The position numbers and the translations under genes are program-made. Positions 57,791 to 64,000 of a stretch of DNA of 64,000 nt are shown one piece after another. A model generated the notes under the pieces. It did not search any database and had not been told where the DNA came from. It saw only the letters and a program-made list of their open reading frames with translations. The DNA lies in NCBI GenBank assembly GCA_907164885.2, contig OU015501.1:67307432-67371431 (forward strand), written 5' to 3'. Position 1 is the first letter of the stretch. Every line of letters begins with the position of its first letter. Source of the stretch: Dolomedes plantarius (Eukaryota; Arthropoda; Arachnida; Araneae; Dolomedidae).

Positions 57791-59071
57791 CAGAGGCTGT
57801 TCGCACATTTTTTAGACGATTTTGGTAAGCGGTAATAAAAAATCGTTCGCAGCAAAAGAAATAATTGCAACTGTACTATGATTTAAAAGTCAAAATTATG
57901 GTCTGTGGCTTGAAATTTTTGTTTTTATTCAAAATGGCGTTTTTAACAAAGCAGTGGTTCGAAGGCTACATTTATGCTCTTTCCGAAGAGAAATATGCAT
58001 ACTCCGTTATCCAAAAACGATGTGAGAGTCATGGTTTTGTGATATCTAAAGCGTCGATAGGTAATATCGTCAACAAGAAAGGAAAAAAAAACGTCAAATT
58101 GGAGCATCAAGTGGGACAAAAATTCCAAACAAGTATCCTAGGAAAAAACGGACATCTTCGACTATTGCAAAGGTACGTTGTTTAATGTTAAAAGAAAATC
58201 CCCCTAGTGAAAGGACAGTTGCAAAATCATTAAAATGCTCGGTGTACACTGTAAACAAAATGATAAACGTTGATTTAAATCTTAAGAAAGCGAAAAAACG
58301 CAATGTGCATTGTCTACTTCCAAATCATATCGCTGAACGCAGGACACGCTGCAGAATTCTACACGAGAAACACTTATCCAAAGAAAAATGGAAAACAATT
58401 GTCACAATAGATGAATCATGGGTGTATTTAAATGATTGCAACAAAAAAAGAGCCATTTATTATCATAAAAGGGGAGAAAAAAATTTAAGTACATGGTTCA
58501 AAGAATCGAAAGAAAGTTTTTCTAAGGGATTCATGATTGTTGCTGGTTTTTCTTATAATGGCAAGTTAAAAATAAAGAGTGGAAAAAAATGTCAAGATTA
58601 ACTCCAAATACTATCAGGAACATATTTTATGGCCAATTTTTCTGAATGAAATACCATCGCTTTACCCACAGTGCCATCAATCTGTGAGACTCCATCAGGA
58701 CAAAGCTAGCTGTCACACATCAAAATCCACTGTAAATTTTCTAAAAGAAATGGAACAAAAAACTGGTATCAAGGCCATACCCTTCACTGATATCCCTACT
58801 AAATCTCCCGATGTATCATCTATGGATTTTTGTGATTTCGGACTTTTAAAATCTGCATTATCCAAACGTCGTCCCAAAACTCTTACAGGACTCTGGAAAG
58901 CTGTTCAGGAGGCATGGGATAGAATACCTCTTCTGACACTTCAAAAGGCATTATTATCCTGGAAATTGCGGTGTCGAAAGATAGTTCAGAATAAGGGATG
59001 TCAAATAGAACATTTAAATTAGTTTTGTGAATACAATATTCATCGTCTAAAAAATATGTGAACAGCCTCTG
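57791..59071 (+). mobile_element. mariner-family transposon, DD41D type, 1281 bp
   Basis: The ends CAGAGGCTGTTCGCACATTT and the inverted CAGAGGCTGTTCACATATTT (about 28 of 30 bases alike) are flanked by TA at 57789-57790 and 59072-59073. It carries one transposase gene on the plus strand. Confidence 0.94.
57934..59022 (+). pseudogene. DD41D mariner transposase, broken by two frameshifts
   Basis: The N-terminal part reads MAFLTKQWFEGYIYALSEEK and KASIGNIVNKKGKK (helix-turn-helix). After a shift near 58180 follows ERTVAKSLKCSVYTVNKMI and VTIDESWVY (first Asp). After a second shift near 58590 come VRLHQDKASCHTSKST (second Asp) and KSPDVSSMDFCDFGLLKSAL. Counting from the second Asp, 41 residues lie before the Asp in SSMD, the spacing of the rosa-like DD41D group. 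All three catalytic Asp residues survive. Confidence 0.9.
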
Positions 59072-59082
59072 TATTGCTGCAG

Positions 59083-59476
59083 CCATGAAGATGTATAAAG
59101 ATAACCATTTGTCGCAGGAAAACTGTGGCCATTGTATAAAGTTTATTAAAGTTGGGTAGGCAGCCATTGATGCCATGAATTCGAAAGATATACCTGCATC
59201 ATTGAAGTTAAACTCTCCTGGACATATGGTGATTAAATAGAATATCCGTTCTGTGACAAATTAATTTTAATTAAAAATATAATTTTGCAGTTTTTTCTAT
59301 TTCTTACATTTATAACTGGCAGTATATGTTTAACATTTTAGGTAATTGAAGAACTTCTAAACTATCTTATAAAGAGGGAGGAGTTCACTAAAGAGAGAGA
59401 CTATAAATTCCGATTGAATTCAACAGCTACAGGTCTCAAAGTAAACTTAAAAGGCACACTAGAGATTATGTCGTAA
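59083..59476 (+). pseudogene. P-element-like relic, blocks after the mariner
   Basis: Immediately after the acceptor at 59081-59082 the frame reads AMKMYKDNHLSQENCGHCIK, a stop, AAIDAMNSKDIPASLKLNSP. This corresponds to the P-transposase region with the conserved D-A-MNS motif. A later block (59341-59476) reads EEFTKERDYKFRLNSTATGL and KVNLKGTLEIMS, like the usual TAxGLRVTLxSTL segment. Confidence 0.75.
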
Positions 59477-59799
59477 TTAACTAAAGACTGAGGTTTTTCT
59501 TATTTAATAACAGCTAGACTGAACCAGGATGCTTTAGAGGTTTGTTTGTTTGATTTTTATTAAAGTTTTTAATTTTGGCTTATGTGTTACATTTCTGTTT
59601 CCTTGTCAGTATTTTATAATTATTTTTAAATGTTAAATTCTTTTAGTTTGAAATCAGATTATAGCACATAATAATAAAGGTAATTTAAAAATAGAAAACA
59701 ATAAAATAAAATAATATAAAAGTACTTTTAATTTCAATGCAATTCTTGGATAATTTATTGGTTCTTATGTTACAAAGTTTCTATTTTTTCAGAGATTTT

Positions 59800-59880
59800 T
59801 TAGTATGATGCGTCATGCTTGTGGGAGTAACGACCATCCCCACTCCTCTACGTTTCTCCAGCTGTATAACCTTTTAAGTA
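59800..59880 (+). pseudogene. P-element-like relic, block before the Tc1 insertion
   Basis: Reads FFSMMRHACGSNDHPHSSTF and LQLYNLLS up to the TA where a Tc1 element inserted. The reading frame resumes directly at 61293 as TYSLVKPPKESDVAG when the Tc1 and one TA are left out. The NDHP..F..LY.LLS.YSLVKPPK pattern is typical of THAP9/P transposases. Confidence 0.82.
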
Positions 59881-61292
59881 CACTCCTGGCCATCCAAATT
59901 GCAACACCAAGAAAGACAAGAGATATCACAACAAAATTTATTTTGTAGATAACATGTTGACCAAGTATCAAATGATTAAATTTATAGACTTCTGTGAAGT
60001 GTGGTTCCTGCCAAAATCAGTAGCCAGAGTAGCCGCCATTGTTGGAGATCACCGCTGCCACACGCCTCGGCATTGATTCAAAGAGAATTTCGATGAGTTC
60101 TTGGGGTACAGCAGACCAAGCAGCTTCCACACGTTGCCAAAGTTGATCTGCTGTGGCAGCTGGGGATGGAATCTGGGTCAATCGTAGAGCAACCATGGAG
60201 CACATATTTTCTATCGGCGAAAGATCCGGAGAGCGAGGCGGCCAGGGAAGCAATTCAATCTGGCGATTGACGAAGAACCGTTGGACAATGCGTGCCACGT
60301 GTGGTCGCGCATTATCCTGTTGAAATATGGCTGTGGGCAAACCCTGAAGGTAAGGAAGGACAACTGGCTCCAACACCTCGGAGATGTAGCGCTGGCTGTT
60401 TAAAGTACCGGCAATGCGTACTAGAGGTGTGCGAGAGTGATATCCAATACCGCCCCATACCATAATACCCGGTGCAGGACCAGTGTGGCGGTGCATAATG
60501 CAGCTGTTCAGCATCCTCTCTTTACGGTGTCTCCAGACTCGAAAGCGATCATCGTGGTGTTGCAGACAGAAGCGTGACTCGTCAGTAAAGACAATTTCAT
60601 TCCATTATGCCGTCCACATCCTTCTGTCATCGCACCATTGGCGGCGGAGACGTCTGTGGTTCTGCGTCAAGGGTAGACAAAGCAATGGACGTCTTGCGGA
60701 CAGACCACTCTGCTGTAAACGGCGTCGAATGGTACGCACAGATACTGGATGATGCGTTACAGACTGCATGTGCTGTGGTATGGTTCGTGATGTGACTGAG
60801 CGATCCGTCACTGCCATGCGCACAATTTGCCTGTCATCACGTAAAGTGGTGCGCTGAGGTGGATGCGATCGAACACGCCGGTCCGTCGTACCCTCCTGCA
60901 TCCAACGATCACATATCCGCATTACAGTTGTTTGGTTTCGTCCAACATGACTACCGATTTCCCTGAAAGATAATCCACAATCTCGGTAGGCCACTATCCT
61001 TCCTCTGTCGAACTCGGATACTTGATCAAAAGATGATCGCTGTTTTCGACGAGGCATAATTGATCGTTTTTTTTTTGAAAAAACCACAAGAAAAACACAA
61101 TTGCCGAACTTGAAATCGTCGAAATCTCCAAGCCTTAAATAGCGCTTTGAAGTGGCGCCACAGGCGCGCGTGATGTGCGTCTGCGCTGAAATTCTAATCA
61201 TTTGCATATCTTACCTCCGCTAATGCATGTTGTAAATTTCATGTTATTTGCATGTTTCCTTCAGGGTGTTGCATTTACAGTGGCCAGCAGTG
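59881..61292 (-). mobile_element. Tc1-type transposon, 1412 bp, nearly intact
   Basis: The ends CACTCCTGGCCATCCAAATT and the inverted CACTGCTGGCCACTGTAAAT, both continuing to GCAACACC, are flanked by TA at 59879-59880 and 61293-61294. Its transposase on the minus strand has only one stop. It sits inside the P-element relic, so it is younger than it. Confidence 0.95.
60017..61057 (-). pseudogene. Tc1 transposase (DD34E), one in-frame nonsense codon
   Basis: A 346-codon frame starts MPRRKQRSSFDQVSEFDRGR and contains the helix-turn-helix (SFREIGSHVGRNQTTVMRI), a second DNA-binding half (VSVRTIRRRLQQSGLSARR), FTDESRF (first Asp), IMVWGGIGYHSRTPL, FQQDNARPHVARI (second Asp) and WPPRSPDLSPIENM with Glu 34 residues later. 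The only lesion seen is a TAA at 60607-60605, upstream of the first catalytic Asp. Both sides are in the same frame. Length is normal for Tc1 transposases. Confidence 0.93.
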
Positions 61293-61294
61293 TA

Positions 61295-61595
61295 CATATT
61301 CTTTGGTCAAGCCCCCTAAAGAATCCGATGTTGCAGGGGAAGAATATATTACAGCCTACCTTAATTTAAGAGATCATGATGGATCTTCATATAAGAAGAT
61401 GAATAGGCTGAATGGCTTGATAAAATTATTGACAAGGGACTTACAGATGAAGTCATACCTTCCGTGGTCAATGAGATTGACGACCACGATTATTTAATGA
61501 TATCGTCTTCAGATTTCATAGTAAATTATGTTGCTGGTTATGTTGTTGGGGGGATCAGCAGATTTTCTAAATGTGACCAATGTATACAAAGTTAA
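61295..61595 (+). pseudogene. P-element-like relic, C-terminal part
   Basis: Begins YSLVKPPKESDVAGEEYITA and, after a frame change, reads NEIDDHDYLMISSSDFIVNY and VAGYVVGGISRFSKCDQC. The I-x-Y-VAGYV..CxxC end is characteristic of P/THAP9-type transposases. A stop follows at about 61595. Confidence 0.8.
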
Positions 61596-62939
61596 CCACT
61601 ATAAACAATAATACTGATCAAAATAATTTTTTTAAAGTAAAGGTTCCTCACTATAACCTTCAGATTTGTTTTTAAAAGTCATTTATATTCTAGAAATTGC
61701 AATAATCAAAACACTAAATTTTAATAAACTAAATAATAAATTTTTCAAGTGATAAAGAAATTTATACTGGTCCTCCTATGCCAGTAATAGGTTGCAATGA
61801 GTAACATAACTTTCATTTAATTTAAAATGTTATTAACTTTTTCTCATTACGCGCATGCATTTTATATGCAAACAGGAAAATAAAAATTCTCAACTCTGCG
61901 CTAATGTTAAAAAATTAAGAAAACAATCAAAATTAAAAATCACATTATTTATTGTTAAATGTAAGCTTTTATTTGTATTACTTTTGAATAGGCCCTGGTT
62001 TTCCATTAGGTCCGGGTATAAGGGCCCCGAATGTTGGGGGCCCAAAAAAAATTTTAATTTTAAAAGGAAAAAAAATTCCAATTCAATTTGCTTTTATTTT
62101 ACATTTTTAATAGTAATTTTTTATATTTCCTTTCAAATTTGATTGATTGGTTCATCATATGTATAGCTATATGTATAGTTCATTATATGTATGTTATAGT
62201 TTATATAAGGGATTAATAAGTTTTTCTGGTTGCATGGTATTGGTGTTTTAATGATGATGTTAATATGTTGTATCGCTTTTCGTTATTGGATAATGTTCTA
62301 GGCTTCTACGCTTCTAATAGCCAATGCTTGGTAAAATGGTACATTCACAATGATTCACGATTTTTTTTTTCTTTTGTGTGTCAATTTTGGAAATTTTACG
62401 CCCGCATCAGTATTAGGGGGGGGGGGGAGGCATCCCGAATTGTGCCTATAGTCAAGAATGTTCTAAATCGGGCCCTGCTTTTGAATTGAATTATTCTACT
62501 TATTTAAGAATTTAACTGAATAATATCTTTTATTATACCATTAAAATTAACTATGATATTAAATTTAACTGTATTTCTATTCAATTTGTAAAGTTATTCC
62601 CTTGTCAATATCAATGAATAATGTTGTAAATATCTGTAAAACCTGTCATGTATAATTTTTCGTTCAAATTTATCTACAGTAAATTGTATATCAAGCATTT
62701 AATTTTTATTTTATAATAATGTATTAATAGAGTATGTTGTTAATTTCAGTTCTTTATAATTATGAAATACTTTTCTTCTATTCAACATATTTCGTGGTTA
62801 TGGCAAATTAAAATACATGTCTCAGCTAAAGCCATAATTTTTTTTTAAAACTGATCACAGAAATAAAATATTTCCAGTTAATATTACTACTTAAAATTAA
62901 TGTTTTTCTCTGCTAACTATTAGTCAAAAATATTTAGTA
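61596..62939. other. Unassigned AT-rich flank
   Basis: A GGGCCC-rich segment at about 61990-62045 and a G-run at 62415-62427 with GGGCCCTGC nearby look like eroded transposon tips. A matching pair could not be shown. Confidence 0.4.
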
Positions 62940-62949
62940 TCTGTTAAAA

Positions 62950-63800
62950 TTTTTTTTTTTTTTTTTTTTTTTACTGTGAAAACTTCATAAAACTGGTGAA
63001 TATGCTGGAAACTTAATATCGAATTTAATCACTATTAAGTTAGTTTCGATAAGTAAATAAGTTTTCATTGTGTGATAAAGAATGTCGTCACCATAAATGA
63101 TTATGCAAAATCTGTTGTCCATAATTTTTTAAAAAATTAATATTTTCCGATCTTTTTACTGTGAGTACAATAAAACCCATACTTTGTGAAAATGTAAAAA
63201 TACAGCTGATTTGTCCTTGTCAATGTTATTTGGTTTTTTTTTTAAATTCGCTGAAAATTGTTATAATCGGTAATTTACCAACTTGAAGGTAATTTCCTGA
63301 CAATGCTGGAACCATAATATTGAATTGAATCACTATTAAATTAGCTTCGATAAGTAAATAAGTTTTCATTGTATCATAAACAATGTTGTCACTATAAATG
63401 CTTATGCAAAATTTGTTGTGTATAATTAAAAAAAAAATTTCCGATCTTTTTACTGTGAATACAATAGAATCCACAATTTGTGAAAATGCAAAAATATAGA
63501 TCATTTGTCCTTGTCAATGTTATTTTTTTTTCTTTTTAGTTCGCTGAATAAAAATTTGTATTCAGTAATTTACCAACTTGACGGTTATACCTCCAGTTTT
63601 AAAAAGTGTAATCTGAGATGCTTTGATTGATTTTTTTTCCAAAGGAAGATAATTCAAAGTATTGTGTGATTAAATACTGAATTGACTTCCTATTTTATTA
63701 GTCCTGATTAGAGTTTATTTGTGATTGATAGAAAATGTTGCTTTTCTTTTTAAAGGTTGTTATGTATGATGTATTCTTCATACTTATCTGCAAATAAAAA
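62950..63800. repeat. Degenerate tandem repeat, unit about 300 bp
   Basis: Two clear copies: CGATAAGTAAATAAGTTTTC occurs near 63047 and again near 63348, with long shared flanks (CCGATCTTTTTACTGTGA and TTGTCCTTGTCAATGTTATT in each). A more decayed third unit starts near 63541 (TTCGCTGAATAAAAATTTGT). Unit spacing is 290-301 bp. Confidence 0.85.
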
Positions 63801-64000
63801 TATTCTAATATTACTATGTGTGTGTGTGTTTTGATTAATCAGTTGTATTTCTCACAATTTTTTTCCATAGTACTGTGAGTACAATACTATGGAAAAAAAA
63901 ATTTCCATAGTATTAAGAGATTTCCTTCACAATTCTTTTCTGTAATTTCATATCCTTAATTATTCAATTATTACAAAATTCTGAACTCATTTATTCTGAA

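Noticed and set aside
61990..62475. A DNA transposon with GGGCCC-type ends
   Set aside because: The two GC-rich tips share only a short GGCCCTG and do not pair convincingly as inverted repeats; no target duplication was found.

Overview
This window is animal nuclear DNA, very probably arthropod and most likely arachnid (spider-like). It is AT-rich, has spliceosomal introns with GT..AG borders, no operons or ribosome binding sites, many microsatellites and a very high load of degraded transposable elements. The arachnid call is an inference from the host gene and the transposon mix; no species marker is present.

One host gene is clearly visible. It lies on the + strand with six coding exons recognised at 14132-14261, 29068-29162, 31359-31451, 34275-34337, 37917-37997 and 38953-39117. 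All exon phases join, giving about 208 residues with four membrane segments and a Ser/Gln-rich cytoplasmic tail. It resembles the arthropod four-pass pasiflora-type septate-junction membrane proteins. Its N-terminal exon(s) were not found. An AT-rich 3' UTR may run as far as about 43.65 kb.

The rest is mostly mobile DNA. Left flank (1-14 kb): an uninterrupted Ty1/copia gag-protease-integrase frame running off the left edge, a Tigger/pogo relic, a hAT element with 8-bp target duplication carrying a nested tRNA-derived SINE with a 17-bp duplication, a degraded Tc1 element, a 185-bp hAT MITE with a perfect 8-bp duplication, and an 823-bp Tigger derivative. Intron 1 (14.3-29 kb): a Jockey-like LINE split by a precise solo LTR, copy A of a 2.1-kb terminal-inverted-repeat element encoding an unclassified zinc-binding-type protein, a PIF/Harbinger fragment, a head-to-head pair of Tigger pieces, a GC-rich MITE, a second tRNA-derived SINE and a Tigger MITE. 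Later introns hold two Tc1 elements. The right flank (44-64 kb) holds foldback MITEs, a Tc1 fragment, copy B of the 2.1-kb element, an RNase H-bearing LINE with a nested foldback MITE, a second 827-bp Tigger derivative, and a degraded P-element (THAP9-like) transposase gene broken up by a Jockey LINE, a DD41D mariner and a DD34E Tc1 element.

The most interesting leads are the two-copy 2.1-kb element, whose protein family I recognise as widespread in arthropods but cannot assign to a transposon superfamily; the near-perfect foldback MITE whose ends match those of the DD41D mariner 7 kb away; and the P-element relic, whose coding blocks can be followed across three later insertions. Coordinates of degraded elements are approximate unless a target duplication fixes them.
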